Notes: generated by a model from the letters alone, not told the origin. A stretch of 64,000 nt of DNA from Aequorivita echinoideorum (GCF_018476645.1 NZ_JAHCTB010000001.1:711201-775200); one strand, 5' to 3'; shown: positions 1-9,781, counted from the stretch's first letter. Program-made: numbers and translations.

Positions 1-2508
1 GATTCTGAAATAAAGCGCGCAAAACCTTCGGATTTGTTCTCTACTTCAGAATTGTTGAAAGAACAATTGAATGATTTCACGAAAATTCAATTAAAGAATA
101 CCCTTCGACAAGCTCAGGATAACACGATAGTATTTTCCACCAAACCCCAGCCATCTTTCAACAAACAATTCAATTTACTGATTGAAAATTTGAATGAAAA
201 TTCTGAGAAAGGCTATAGAAACTACATTTTCTGCAGTACCGAACAGCAGGCAAAACGTTTCCACGATATTTTTGAGGATGCACAGCAAAATGTGCAACAG
301 TTTGAAACCATTGTGTTCCCACTATTTCAAGGGTTTATAGATGATGATTTAAAGATTGTTTGCTACACCGACCATCAAATTTTTGAGCGCTACCATAAAT
401 TTCAACTGAAAAACGGCTATGCCAAAAAACAGGCGATCACTTTAAAGGAAATAACCAATCTTGAAGTGGGCGATTATGTAACGCACATTGACCACGGCAT
501 CGGGAAATTTGGCGGTCTTCAGAAAATTGAGGTTGAAGGAAAAATGCAAGAAGCCATCAAACTTTTTTACGGCGAGCGAGATATTCTCTACCTAAGCATC
601 CATTCGTTGCATAAGATTTCAAAATACAATGGCAAGGACGGAAAGGAGCCCAAAATCTACAAACTGGGCAGTGACGCGTGGAAAAAACTGAAGCAGAAAA
701 CCAAAACGCGCGTCAAGGAAATCGCTTTCAATTTAATTGAATTATACGCCAAACGCCGCACGCTAAAAGGCTTTGCGTTCGATCCCGATAGTTATTTGCA
801 GGCAGAGTTGGAATCTTCTTTTATTTATGAAGATACGCCAGATCAAAGCTCCGCCACCGAAGACGTAAAAAAAGATATGGAAAACGAGCGCCCAATGGAC
901 CGATTGGTTTGTGGCGACGTGGGTTTCGGGAAAACGGAGGTTGCTGTTCGCGCAGCTTTTAAGGCGGTAGACAATGGGAAACAAGTGGCGGTTTTGGTGC
1001 CTACCACCATTTTGGCGTTTCAGCATTTTAAAACTTTCAGCGAACGTTTGTCCGAAATGCCCGTAAAAGTTGATTATCTCAACCGTTTTCGGACTGCCAA
1101 AGAACGAAAAACAGTTTTGGAGGAATTGAAAAACGGCAAGCTCGACATTGTAATCGGCACGCATCAATTGGTAAACAAATCGGTTGAATTTAAGGATTTG
1201 GGACTTTTAATTATTGACGAAGAGCAGAAATTTGGCGTGGCCGTAAAAGATAAATTGAAGACCATCAAAGAAAATGTGGATACGCTCACGCTCACGGCGA
1301 CGCCCATACCGCGTACGTTGCAGTTCAGTTTGATGGCCGCGCGCGACCTTTCGGTCATTACCACGCCACCGCCCAACCGTTACCCCGTGGAAACGCACGT
1401 GATTCGATTTGGAGAGGAAAGCATTCGCGATGCCATTCGGTATGAAATCTCGCGCGGCGGACAGGTTTTCTTCGTTCACAACAGGATTGAAAACATAAAA
1501 GAAGTCGCCGGAATGCTCCAACGTTTGGTGCCGGATGCGAAAATTGGCATCGGTCACGGGCAAATGGACGGTAAGAAATTGGAAGATTTGATGCTTCGGT
1601 TTATGAACAATGAATTCGACGTTTTGGTTTCAACCACCATAATTGAAAGCGGACTCGACGTGCCAAATGCGAACACCATTTTCATCAATAATGCGAATAA
1701 TTTCGGTCTTTCCGATTTGCACCAAATGCGCGGTCGTGTGGGCCGAAGCAACAAAAAAGCATTCTGTTATTTCATCACTCCGGATTATTCGGCGATGACG
1801 GACGAGGCGCGAAAACGCATTACGGCTTTGGAACAATTTAGTGAATTGGGAAGCGGGATCAACATTGCGATGAAAGATTTGGAAATCCGCGGTGCGGGTG
1901 ATTTGTTGGGTGGCGAACAAAGCGGGTTTATCAATGAAATCGGTTTTGAAACCTATCAAAAAATTCTTGCCGAAGCCATTGAGGAATTGAAAGACAAAGA
2001 ATTCAAAAGTCTTTATGAAGAAACGGAAGGGCCGAAGAAAAATTTTGTCAAGGAAATGACTATCGATACCGATTTCGAATTACTGTTTCCCGATGATTAC
2101 GTCAATAATATTACGGAAAGACTCAATCTCTACACGAAACTCAACGAGCTTAAAAACGAGGCCGAACTTCAGAAATTTGAAAAGGAATTGCTGGATCGTT
2201 TCGGCGAAATGCCCAAACAGGCCGAGGATTTGCTGAACAGCGTTCGCATAAAATGGATTGCTATTGCAATGGGCTTGGAACGCGTAATTATGAAACAGAA
2301 AAAATTGGTCGGTTATTTTGTGGCAGACCAGCAAAGCAGTTTTTACCAAAGCGAAGCATTTACAAAAGTGTTGCAATACGTGCAAAGCCATCCCCAAAAA
2401 GTAACGATGAAGGAAAAACAGACCCGTACCGGATTGCGACTGTTGTTGACTTTTGAAGAAATTTCTTCCGTTGAAAAAGCTCTTCGGGCACTGGAGCCAT
2501 TTGTTTAA
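1..2508 (+). CDS. mfd: Transcription-repair coupling factor Mfd, 3' part
   Basis: The reading frame is open from base 1, so the gene enters from the left and about a quarter of the usual 1,100-residue protein (N-terminal UvrB-like part) is missing. Mfd is a cytoplasmic DNA translocase that removes RNA polymerase stalled at lesions and recruits UvrA. Visible parts in order: a CarD-like RNA-polymerase-interaction domain (GDYVTHIDHGIGKF), Walker A GDVGFGKTEVA encoded near 913, a DEEQ box (LLIIDEEQKFGV), the TATPIPRT motif, helicase motifs VI region (QMRGRVGRS) and a C-terminal TRCF domain. The TTG at 34 is not a real start. It converges on the yraN-like gene with a 4-base overlap of the stops. 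Very secure call. Confidence 0.97.
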   Translation, partial: DSEIKRAKPSDLFSTSELLKEQLNDFTKIQLKNTLRQAQDNTIVFSTKPQPSFNKQFNLLIENLNENSEKGYRNYIFCSTEQQAKRFHDIFEDAQQNVQQFETIVFPLFQGFIDDDLKIVCYTDHQIFERYHKFQLKNGYAKKQAITLKEITNLEVGDYVTHIDHGIGKFGGLQKIEVEGKMQEAIKLFYGERDILYLSIHSLHKISKYNGKDGKEPKIYKLGSDAWKKLKQKTKTRVKEIAFNLIELYAKRRTLKGFAFDPDSYLQAELESSFIYEDTPDQSSATEDVKKDMENERPMDRLVCGDVGFGKTEVAVRAAFKAVDNGKQVAVLVPTTILAFQHFKTFSERLSEMPVKVDYLNRFRTAKERKTVLEELKNGKLDIVIGTHQLVNKSVEFKDLGLLIIDEEQKFGVAVKDKLKTIKENVDTLTLTATPIPRTLQFSLMAARDLSVITTPPPNRYPVETHVIRFGEESIRDAIRYEISRGGQVFFVHNRIENIKEVAGMLQRLVPDAKIGIGHGQMDGKKLEDLMLRFMNNEFDVLVSTTIIESGLDVPNANTIFINNANNFGLSDLHQMRGRVGRSNKKAFCYFITPDYSAMTDEARKRITALEQFSELGSGINIAMKDLEIRGAGDLLGGEQSGFINEIGFETYQKILAEAIEELKDKEFKSLYEETEGPKKNFVKEMTIDTDFELLFPDDYVNNITERLNLYTKLNELKNEAELQKFEKELLDRFGEMPKQAEDLLNSVRIKWIAIAMGLERVIMKQKKLVGYFVADQQSSFYQSEAFTKVLQYVQSHPQKVTMKEKQTRTGLRLLLTFEEISSVEKALRALEPFV

Positions 2509-2867
2509 AAATGATAGAAAGCATTTTCGAAATGCTGCAACTTTTCTTCTTTTTGGTTCTTCAGAACGGCAATAATATCGAAACGCACTTCGGCATTTAG
2601 GTTGTTTGAAATTATATATTCATTGGCGGCCTTAACCAAAAGTTTGATTTTATTTTTGGTTACAAATTCCTGCGGATCTCCAAAAAATGCGCTGTTTCGC
2701 GTTTTTACTTCCACCATTACAACGGTATCTTTTTCTTTTTGGGCAATGATGTCAATTTCGGCTTTATCAAAATAAAAATTTCGGCGCAGAATACTGTAAC
2801 CATTCTTCAGAAGATATTGGGCGGCTATTTCCTCGCCAATTTTTCCAAGTTCGTTATGTGTTGCCAT
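2505..2867 (-). CDS. YraN family (UPF0102) endonuclease-like protein
   Basis: A 120-residue protein of the YraN/UPF0102 family, a restriction-endonuclease-like fold related to Holliday junction resolvases; its cellular role is not established. It starts with the typical helix (GKIGEEIAAQYLLKNGYSIL), followed by the core acidic motif: FDKAEIDIIAQ gives E-x-D and VMVEVKTRN gives the E-V-K of a PD-(D/E)XK site. Length is normal for the family. The start ATG at 2865-2867 fits the conserved N-terminus. It is convergent with mfd and its last four bases overlap the mfd stop. Its upstream neighbour is the divergent TetR gene. Confidence 0.9.
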   Translation of the reverse strand: MATHNELGKIGEEIAAQYLLKNGYSILRRNFYFDKAEIDIIAQKEKDTVVMVEVKTRNSAFFGDPQEFVTKNKIKLLVKAANEYIISNNLNAEVRFDIIAVLKNQKEEKLQHFENAFYHF

Positions 2868-2975
2868 AGTTCGATTTCTTCTTTAAAGCATTTATAAAGT
2901 GTTTGTTCCTTTGCCCAAAAATTGTTCAACACTATTAAATATTAGTTAAACATTATTTTTTGATAGTATTACTTT

Positions 2976-2983
2976 TAATTTTG
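2976..2983 (+). promoter_or_regulatory. -7 element TAATTTTG of the TetR-ABC-HlyD-TolC operon
   Basis: TAATTTTG matches the Bacteroidota -7 consensus TAnnTTTG. It sits 12 bases before the first possible GTG start (2995) and 21 before the second (3004). No convincing -33 TTG at the usual distance is seen. If this is the promoter the leader is very short, which favours GTG 3004. Confidence 0.45.
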
Positions 2984-2994
2984 CAAGTTCAAAA

Positions 2995-3672
2995 GTGATT
3001 TGTGTGAAATTATCGTGTATAAATATAAGCGTTGATGATTCATTATTCATCAAAAATCCAGAAACTACTGATCTTGGAAAGAAGATAGTGGAAAATGGGA
3101 TTTCATTGATGGTGGAACTGGGGTATGAAGCGTTTACTTTTAAAAAGCTGGGCGAGGCCATTGGTTCCAATGAAAGTTCCATTTATCGGTATTTTGAAAG
3201 CAAACATTCCCTGCTGTTATATTTTGTAAACTGGTATTGGTCGTGGATTGAGTACCGTCTTGTGTTACAGACCCACGCTTTGCAAGATAAACAGGAAAAA
3301 CTGAAAATTGCTATTAAAATACTTACCGAAAAAGTCACCGAGGACAAGCAGATTTCATTTGTAGATGAGGCGAAGCTATACAAAATTATTATGTGCGAAG
3401 CTACAAAGGCCTATTACATCAAGGAAGTAGATCAAGAAAATAAAAAGGGATATTACAGAGCATACAAAAGAGTGGTGCAACGTGTAAGCGATATGGTTCT
3501 GGAAATAAACCCAGAATTTAAATTTCCGCATATGTTGATTTCGACCATAATTGAAGGCTCACATAACCAATATTATTTTTCAGAACATCTGCCATCATTG
3601 ACTGATGTTAACAATAAAAACACGAATGTAGTTGAATTTTACACCACGCTGGTCCAAAAAGTAATCTCATAA
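2995..3672 (+). CDS. TetR/AcrR family transcriptional regulator
   Basis: Up to 225 residues. Residues about 22-70 form a TetR-type helix-turn-helix (ENGISLMVELGYEAFTFKKL ... ESSIYRYFESKHSLL), with the family hallmark S-x-Y-R-Y-F before the third helix. The remaining part would be the ligand-binding/dimer domain and has no clear effector signature. Both possible starts are GTG (2995 or 3004); no ATG precedes the HTH. The stop is 3 bases before the ABC transporter gene, so it is very likely the first gene of the export operon 2995-8142 and probably represses it in response to an exported compound. The substrate cannot be inferred. Confidence 0.88.
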   Translation: MICVKLSCINISVDDSLFIKNPETTDLGKKIVENGISLMVELGYEAFTFKKLGEAIGSNESSIYRYFESKHSLLLYFVNWYWSWIEYRLVLQTHALQDKQEKLKIAIKILTEKVTEDKQISFVDEAKLYKIIMCEATKAYYIKEVDQENKKGYYRAYKRVVQRVSDMVLEINPEFKFPHMLISTIIEGSHNQYYFSEHLPSLTDVNNKNTNVVEFYTTLVQKVIS

Positions 3673-3675
3673 TTT

Positions 3676-5346
3676 ATGGAAAAAGAAATAACCCCTTGGA
3701 GGCGCTTTGTGAACCTCTTAAAAATGGATAGACGCGATATATATCAAATCGTGTTTTATGCCACTTTTGCTGGGCTTGTAAGCCTTACGTTGCCTTTGGG
3801 GATACAGGCTATCATCAATTTAATTCAAGGCGCGCAGGTAAGCACCTCGTGGATTGTTCTTGTTGTGCTGGTGACGCTGGGCGTGGCTTTTCAAGGAACC
3901 CTGCAGATAATGCAAATTCGAATTTTGGAAAATGTACAGCAGAAAATCTTTATGCGTTCTTCCTTTGAATTTGCATACCGTTTCCCGAAAATAAAACTGA
4001 AGGAACTCGTTAATTCCTATCCCCCAGAAATGGCCAATCGATTTTTTGATACGTTGACCATTCAAAAAGGTTTGGCAAAGTTGCTGTTAGACTTTCCCAC
4101 GGCGATTATTCAGATTGTGTTTGGGCTTATACTTCTTTCCCTTTATCATCCATTCTTTATTTTATACGGCTTTCTTCTTATTCTATTTATCACTTTGGTT
4201 TTTCAGTTTACATCCAAAAAGGGACTCAGCACGAGTTTGAAGGGAAGCAAATTGAAATACAAAGTAGCCTACTGGTTGCAGGAAGTGGCACGATCGCTTC
4301 TTACCTTTAAACTTTCAGGAAAAACTAGCCTTGCCATGGACAGAAATGATACCCTCACGGATTCATATCTATTTGAACGCGAAAAGCATTTTAAGGTTTT
4401 GCTGGTTCAGTTTTCCATGATGGTGGTGTTCAAGGTATTGGTAACAGCTGGATTGTTGTTAATTGGCGGTATGCTCGTGCTTAATCAACAAATGAATATT
4501 GGTCAATTTGTAGCGGCAGAAATCATTATTCTTCTGGTCATTACCTCCGTTGAAAAATTAATTACAGGGCTGGAAATTTTTTACGATGTACTCACCTCAT
4601 TAGAGAAAATGGGAGAAGTTGTGGATAAAGAACTAGAGCCCCAAGAAGGAATAAATCCATTTCAGAACAATGGCGAAGTAAATCTTGAACTGAAGAATAT
4701 TTCTTTCACAAACCATTACGGAAATGAAATTCTGAAAAATATAGATTTTATGGTGCGCCCACAGGACCGAATATTTATTGATGGCGATCCCGGCGCAGGC
4801 AAGGCGACGTTTTTTAAGATACTTGCGGGATTGATTTCCCCAACGTTTGGCAGTATTTACATCAATGATAACTCGGTAAAGGGAATCCACCCCAATGCTT
4901 ACCGTTCTGTGGTTGGGCTGGTTTTGCCGGAGCAACTTCCATTCGAGGGGACTATACGTGAGAACATCTGCTTGGGAAACCAAGAGATAGATCAGGATTA
5001 TTTAAATGAAATCTTGAAAAACACCCGTTTGCTGAAATTTTTAAAACAACAACCCAATGGGCTAAATACCATTTTGCAACCGGACGGGCAGGAAATACCC
5101 AGAAGTGTTTCCAGCCGCATCGCGCTTGCCAGGGCTATTATAAATAAACCGAAAATCCTTGTGCTCAAGGATACGCTCACTTATTTTGACAAGGATGAAG
5201 CCAAGGAAGTGGCGGAATATCTCGCTTCAAAAGATAGACCGTGGACGCTTATTATTTCAGATTCTAGAAATCATTGGAAGCGCCACTGCAACAGATTTTA
5301 TTTATTGAAGGATCAAACCTTAAAACCGATAGAAAAAGATGCTTAA
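3676..5346 (+). CDS. ABC exporter-like half transporter with degenerate ATPase domain
   Basis: 556 residues: an N-terminal transmembrane domain (about 1-310, several hydrophobic spans from FYATFAGLVSLTLPLGIQAI onward) fused to a nucleotide-binding domain (about 335-556), the arrangement of type I exporter half transporters. Every ATPase motif departs from consensus: Walker A at residue 370 is GDPGAGKA (last Ser/Thr is Ala), the LSGGQ region reads IPRSVSSR, Walker B is LVLKD instead of LxLDE, and the switch region is LIISDSRN with no His. The sequence is otherwise intact with no stop or frameshift. It overlaps the HlyD gene by 8 bases and lies between TetR and HlyD/TolC genes, so it is presumably the inner-membrane part of a three-component export machine, but ATP hydrolysis by this subunit is doubtful. 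Confidence 0.88.
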   Translation: MEKEITPWRRFVNLLKMDRRDIYQIVFYATFAGLVSLTLPLGIQAIINLIQGAQVSTSWIVLVVLVTLGVAFQGTLQIMQIRILENVQQKIFMRSSFEFAYRFPKIKLKELVNSYPPEMANRFFDTLTIQKGLAKLLLDFPTAIIQIVFGLILLSLYHPFFILYGFLLILFITLVFQFTSKKGLSTSLKGSKLKYKVAYWLQEVARSLLTFKLSGKTSLAMDRNDTLTDSYLFEREKHFKVLLVQFSMMVVFKVLVTAGLLLIGGMLVLNQQMNIGQFVAAEIIILLVITSVEKLITGLEIFYDVLTSLEKMGEVVDKELEPQEGINPFQNNGEVNLELKNISFTNHYGNEILKNIDFMVRPQDRIFIDGDPGAGKATFFKILAGLISPTFGSIYINDNSVKGIHPNAYRSVVGLVLPEQLPFEGTIRENICLGNQEIDQDYLNEILKNTRLLKFLKQQPNGLNTILQPDGQEIPRSVSSRIALARAIINKPKILVLKDTLTYFDKDEAKEVAEYLASKDRPWTLIISDSRNHWKRHCNRFYLLKDQTLKPIEKDA

Positions 5347-6727
5347 CATTGCTAAAGAATCGATTCATAGATTTGTAGATCTATCGAAGTATAATGCTGC
5401 CAAAAGAGTTTCAAGGCCTAATCATTATAAATATTTCAATAGGTTTTTGCTGGTATTTATGCTAATAGCCATCATAGTACTGTTTCTTCCGTGGACACAG
5501 AACGTGAGCGGCAATGGGTATGTTACCACACTTACGCCGGGACAGCGGCCGCAGACCATCCAATCTCCCATTCCGGGACGTATAGAAGAATGGTACGTAA
5601 ACGAAGGCGATTTTGTGAAAAAAGGCGATACTATTTTACATATTTCAGAAATTGTGAACCAGTATCAAGATCCCTATCTGGTTGAAAGAACCATTGAACA
5701 GCAAGAAGCTAAATCACGTTCGGCATCATCTTATTCAAATAAAATTATCGCCTTGGAAAATAGAATAAATGCACTTGGGCAAGAACGTAATTTAAAATTG
5801 AGTCAGGGAGAAAATATGGTACGGCAACTTGAATTTACTATCATTAGCGATAGCACAGACTTGATTGCCATGCGGAATAATTTGGAAATCGCCCAGCGGC
5901 AGTATGAGCGATTCAGGCAATTGAATGAAGAGGGATTAAAATCACTGTCTGACGTTGAAGCCAAAAGGTTGAAACAGCAGGAACTTTTGGCAAAAGTGGT
6001 TTCACAAGAAAATAAATTGCTCACAAGTAAAAATCGCCTTTCAAACGCTATTACAGAGTTGAACCGGATAAAAGCGGAGTACAGCGATAAAATTTCCAGT
6101 GCACAGAGCGATATAGCATCGGCAGCATCGTCCCAATTTGAGGCAGAAGCAGAAGTTTCAAAATTGGCTAATCAGTCCACTAATTACAGCATACGGCAGT
6201 CTTTTTATTACGTAACCGCCCCTCAAAGTGGTTATATTAACAAGGCTTTGCGAAGCGGTCTCGGTGAAACTTTTAATGAAGGCGAACAACTTGTGGGCAT
6301 TATGCCTGCCAATTATGACCTTGCTGTTGAAGCCTATGTGGACCCACTCAATCTGCCGTTGCTCCACACGGGTGAAAACGTACGTTTGCAGTTTGATGGT
6401 TGGCCCGCTATATTTTTTAGCGGTTGGCCCAATGCTTCCTATGGGACCTACGGCGGAAAAATAGTAGTGGTGGAAACCTTTAGAAGCCCCAACGGAAAAT
6501 TCAGGATTCTTATCGCTCCAAATGAATCTGAAAAAGAATGGCCAGATAGATTGCGTGTAGGCAGCGGTGCTTATATGATAGCTCTGTTGGAAGATGTGCC
6601 CATTTGGTATGAAATATGGCGAAAGCTCAACGGTTTCCCACCAAATTATTACCAACCCGCAAATTCTGGTGATCCATCTATTCTCGATGGTTCAACAAAA
6701 TCAATGAAACCAAAAAATTCAAAATAA
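5339..6727 (+). CDS. HlyD family periplasmic adaptor protein
   Basis: 462 residues. A membrane anchor lies at about residues 38-57 (LLVFMLIAIIVLFLPW). It is followed by a lipoyl/barrel-sandwich half motif (PIPGRIEEWYVNEGDFVKKG), a long coiled-coil hairpin (about 115-285, rich in E, Q, K and L), the second lipoyl half (YVTAPQSGYINKAL) and beta-barrel domains. Adaptors of this type connect an inner-membrane ABC unit to a TolC channel. The ATG at 5339 lies within the last codons of the ABC gene (8-base overlap), and the stop shares one base with the TolC start, indicating translational coupling. The C-terminal tail is Pro/Ser/Lys-rich and not conserved in appearance. Confidence 0.92.
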   Translation: MLNIAKESIHRFVDLSKYNAAKRVSRPNHYKYFNRFLLVFMLIAIIVLFLPWTQNVSGNGYVTTLTPGQRPQTIQSPIPGRIEEWYVNEGDFVKKGDTILHISEIVNQYQDPYLVERTIEQQEAKSRSASSYSNKIIALENRINALGQERNLKLSQGENMVRQLEFTIISDSTDLIAMRNNLEIAQRQYERFRQLNEEGLKSLSDVEAKRLKQQELLAKVVSQENKLLTSKNRLSNAITELNRIKAEYSDKISSAQSDIASAASSQFEAEAEVSKLANQSTNYSIRQSFYYVTAPQSGYINKALRSGLGETFNEGEQLVGIMPANYDLAVEAYVDPLNLPLLHTGENVRLQFDGWPAIFFSGWPNASYGTYGGKIVVVETFRSPNGKFRILIAPNESEKEWPDRLRVGSGAYMIALLEDVPIWYEIWRKLNGFPPNYYQPANSGDPSILDGSTKSMKPKNSK

Positions 6728-8142
6728 TGTCAATGCAACGGTTCATTTTATTGGCACTTTTCGGTTTATTAATGTCCCTTGCTGGACGTTCGCAGGAGCG
6801 GGTTTTGAACGACTCCATTCTTTCTTTTGAAGAATATATTGCATACATAAAAGAGTACAACCCGCTGGTAAAACAGGCAAACCTAAAACTTACCGAGGGA
6901 GAGGCCACATTGCTTGCGGCACGAGGTGGTTTTGATCCCAAAGCAGAAGTATACACGGACAGAAAGGATTTTAAGGATACCGAATATTGGGATAAACTTA
7001 AAGGTACCTTCAGCATTCCTACATGGTACGGCGTGGAATTCAAGGCAAATTACGAAGATTACACAGGCACCTATCTCAATAACGAATTGACGGTTCCCGA
7101 GGACGGATTGTATTCGGCAGGGGTTTCACTCAACCTCGCCCGGGATTTGCTCATCAATAAGCGAATGGCAGATTTAAAAAGCGCCAGAGCATACGTAAAC
7201 CAAACACAGGCAGAGCGGGATTTGCTGGTCAACAATTTTATTTATGAAGCCGGCCTCGCATACCTCAAGTGGGTTGAAGCATTTACGGAACGTGAAATTT
7301 ATCGCTCCTTCGTTGAAAACGCCCAAGAACGTTTGAACAATATCGAAATTAGCGTAAGGGCCGGAGATATGGCGCGTATTGATATTACCGAAGCTAGAAT
7401 CCAGCTTAAAAATAGACAGTTGAGTTTGGAGATGGCAAATCTAAATACACGGAAAGCGTTATTGGAAGCTTCTTCCTATTTATGGTTTGAGGAAGTCCCA
7501 CTGGAAATTGAGCCAAATGTGGTTCCGGCATTGCCGGCGCCAACGGTTCTATCCTCTTCGCTGCAAGTTCTCATTTCTGAAGACGAAGCGAGTTTAAATG
7601 AAAATCATCCAAAACTCCGTAGCCTTAACGCAAAAATTGAAGGTCTTGAAGTGGATAGAAATTTGAAAAGAAACAATCTTCTCCCTAAAATTACTCTAGA
7701 TTACTATTTTCTTTCAGATGAAGTTGAGCAGCTTTCAGAATTTAATACCCAAAATTACAAAACGGGACTTACCTTTTCCATGCCGTTATTTTTAAGAAAG
7801 GAACGCGGGGAATTGAAATTGGCAAATGCCAAATTACAATCCACAATCTTTGAAAGACAGAGCACACTGCTTACGTTACAGAACAAAATAAAAGCAATCA
7901 ATCAAGAAATAAATTCTATCCAAACCCAACAACAATTGATTGGTGAAATAATTACGGGGTACGATGAGCTTGTGATTGCTGAGGTACGAAAATTCGAAAT
8001 TGGCGAAAGTTCCCTTTTTTTGATAAACCAGCGGGAAGTGAATTTGATAGAAGCATTTCTGAAAGAAAACAATTTAAATATTAAGGAATTGCAGGCCATC
8101 TTTACCTTATTCAATACATTGGGTACGCAAGTTAGGACCTAA
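6727..8142 (+). CDS. TolC family outer membrane efflux protein
   Basis: 471 residues with an N-terminal signal peptide (MSMQRFILLALFGLLMSLAG, cleavage near RSQ). The rest is the TolC pattern: two related halves of long amphipathic helices (YIKEYNPLVKQANLKLTEGE ... and NLKRNNLLPKITLDYYFL ...) with short beta-strand regions. It forms the outer-membrane channel of the tripartite exporter encoded by the two upstream genes. The start codon overlaps the HlyD stop (TAATG). It ends the operon; 12 bases later the convergent LD-carboxypeptidase gene ends. Confidence 0.92.
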   Translation: MSMQRFILLALFGLLMSLAGRSQERVLNDSILSFEEYIAYIKEYNPLVKQANLKLTEGEATLLAARGGFDPKAEVYTDRKDFKDTEYWDKLKGTFSIPTWYGVEFKANYEDYTGTYLNNELTVPEDGLYSAGVSLNLARDLLINKRMADLKSARAYVNQTQAERDLLVNNFIYEAGLAYLKWVEAFTEREIYRSFVENAQERLNNIEISVRAGDMARIDITEARIQLKNRQLSLEMANLNTRKALLEASSYLWFEEVPLEIEPNVVPALPAPTVLSSSLQVLISEDEASLNENHPKLRSLNAKIEGLEVDRNLKRNNLLPKITLDYYFLSDEVEQLSEFNTQNYKTGLTFSMPLFLRKERGELKLANAKLQSTIFERQSTLLTLQNKIKAINQEINSIQTQQQLIGEIITGYDELVIAEVRKFEIGESSLFLINQREVNLIEAFLKENNLNIKELQAIFTLFNTLGTQVRT

Positions 8143-8154
8143 TATGAAGAATTT

Positions 8155-9054
8155 CTAAAGATATTTTAATTCAATTTTTTCTGAAATTTCCAGTTTAATT
8201 TTTCTCCCGAAAATCAAGGCACGGTTGTCGTCAATATGGCCGGCAGGAAAATTGAAACAAACGGGATAATTGTATTCTGAAATGGCATCAGTTATAATTT
8301 CTTCCGCCGTTTTCCCAAATGGAATTTTGCTGTCGTGCATAGTAGTCATTCCGCCCACAATAAGTCCTGCAAGATTTTTCAGCATTCCATTTCGTTTTAA
8401 ATTCAGCATCATCCTATCCACGTGGTACAAATATTCATCAAGATCTTCAATAAAAAGAATTTTCCCGCGCGTATCAATTGCAGAAGCGCTTCCGCAAAGC
8501 GAATATAAAATTGAAAGATTACCGCCTACCAACTGGCCTTCAGCCGTGCCAAATTTGTTGCCGGAATGTTTTTCAGAAATATAATTAAGGGATGCATTTT
8601 CGCCGAAAAGCGAAGCATAAAGCGTCCTTCGCGCCTCCTCACTTTTCTTTTCAATATTCTCACAAATCTGGGCGTGCAAAGTCTCGATCCCCAATGTATG
8701 TATGTGCGAATGCAGCACCGTAACATCGCTGTAGCCAACAATCCATTTCGGGTTTTTTACGAATTCGGAAAAATCCAATCCATCGAGCATCCGCACCGTT
8801 CCATAACCGCCCTTGGCGCACCAAATCGCAGAAATGCTGGGATCGTCCATCATATTTTGAAAATCTTTTTTACGAAGTGCATCACTACCCGCAAATTGAT
8901 TTTCCTCGGCGCCAATTGTTTCGCCCAAAACATACTTTAACCCCCATTTTTCCAGTAAATGCAATGCAGGTTCAATGGTTTCTTTTGAAATTTTTCGGGC
9001 CGTGGAGACGATGGCAACGGTATCTCCCTTCTTTAGATAAGCCGGAGTTTTCAC
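8155..9054 (-). CDS. LD-carboxypeptidase (peptidase family S66)
   Basis: 299 residues, the usual length for S66 enzymes, which remove the terminal D-Ala from tetrapeptides during murein recycling. Family landmarks are present: WCAKGGYGTVRML, the nucleophile serine in WIVGYSDVTVLH, the glutamate in LFIEDLDEYLYHVDRMM, and the histidine in FNFPAGHIDDNRAL, in the order Ser-Glu-His. No signal peptide is seen, so it is cytoplasmic. The start overlaps the stop of the upstream lipoprotein gene by 4 bases (ATGA), so the two are one minus-strand operon. Whether it also acts like the MccF immunity branch of the family cannot be told from sequence. Confidence 0.92.
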   Translation of the reverse strand: MKTPAYLKKGDTVAIVSTARKISKETIEPALHLLEKWGLKYVLGETIGAEENQFAGSDALRKKDFQNMMDDPSISAIWCAKGGYGTVRMLDGLDFSEFVKNPKWIVGYSDVTVLHSHIHTLGIETLHAQICENIEKKSEEARRTLYASLFGENASLNYISEKHSGNKFGTAEGQLVGGNLSILYSLCGSASAIDTRGKILFIEDLDEYLYHVDRMMLNLKRNGMLKNLAGLIVGGMTTMHDSKIPFGKTAEEIITDAISEYNYPVCFNFPAGHIDDNRALIFGRKIKLEISEKIELKYL

Positions 9055-9707
9055 AATTGATTGGATTTTGAAGGTTCAAAAATGATTTTATTCACATAAA
9101 GATCCAGCTTGGCAGCTTTTGCTTGCTCAAAGGTGTGTGGCGTATCTCCCATTAATGATTTATCAATTTTTTTATCCGTTTTTAAATAGACACTGATGTT
9201 CTGCGCTTCTAGTTGTCCATCATTAAATTTTACGGCACCTGCAAAATCCCACCCAAACCCATAGAAATCAACTGGTTTTCGGTTTACGGAATTCAGCCCA
9301 TCAATGGTCATACCCGGTTTTACGCCCGTCTGTGAAGCATATTTATTTTCTTTGCCTTCCACCGTTACCCGAAAAACCTTAGTGGAATCCTTCGGCTGAA
9401 AATCGATTCGCACTTCGTTTTTACTGCCTTTATTCACATAAATAACTTTTACGTTGCCCATTCCCTCATTTATTGAAACCATTTCTGTATTTATTTCGGC
9501 GTCGCCAAATGCCTCAAAAAGCATTTTAGCATTGGCCAATTCAGCAATTTTTTCAATGGTGAAAGATTCTTCCTCTATGGGAATTTCTGTGATTGGATTT
9601 TCAGTATTTTCAATACTTTCAGCGGGTATGGTTTCTTTTTTCATATTTTGATTGCAACCAAAAAAAAGGAAAATCCCAATAAAAAATAGAATAGAAAAAC
9701 GTTTCAT
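9051..9707 (-). CDS. Lipoprotein of unknown function
   Basis: 218 residues beginning with a lipoprotein signal (MKRFSILFFIGIFLFFGC; Cys of the lipobox at residue 18), so an exported, lipid-anchored protein. After an acidic linker comes a compact beta-rich domain with the phrase GVKPGMTIDGLNSVNRKPVD, resembling small conserved lipoproteins that carry a G-M-T-x-x-x-L element; I do not assign a family. It is the promoter-proximal gene of a two-gene operon with the LD-carboxypeptidase (4-base overlap), hinting at an envelope role. It is divergent from metG. Confidence 0.75.
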   Translation of the reverse strand: MKRFSILFFIGIFLFFGCNQNMKKETIPAESIENTENPITEIPIEEESFTIEKIAELANAKMLFEAFGDAEINTEMVSINEGMGNVKVIYVNKGSKNEVRIDFQPKDSTKVFRVTVEGKENKYASQTGVKPGMTIDGLNSVNRKPVDFYGFGWDFAGAVKFNDGQLEAQNISVYLKTDKKIDKSLMGDTPHTFEQAKAAKLDLYVNKIIFEPSKSNQL

Positions 9708-9781
9708 AGCATTGTTTTTTTAAAGATAAAAATCTTCAGCGTTTAGCAAAATATCTTTTATCTATTTCTTTTTGAAAGCAG

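Noticed and set aside
34..36. TTG as start of the mfd ORF
   Set aside because: The frame is open to the window edge and the conserved N-terminal third of Mfd is missing, so the gene begins outside.
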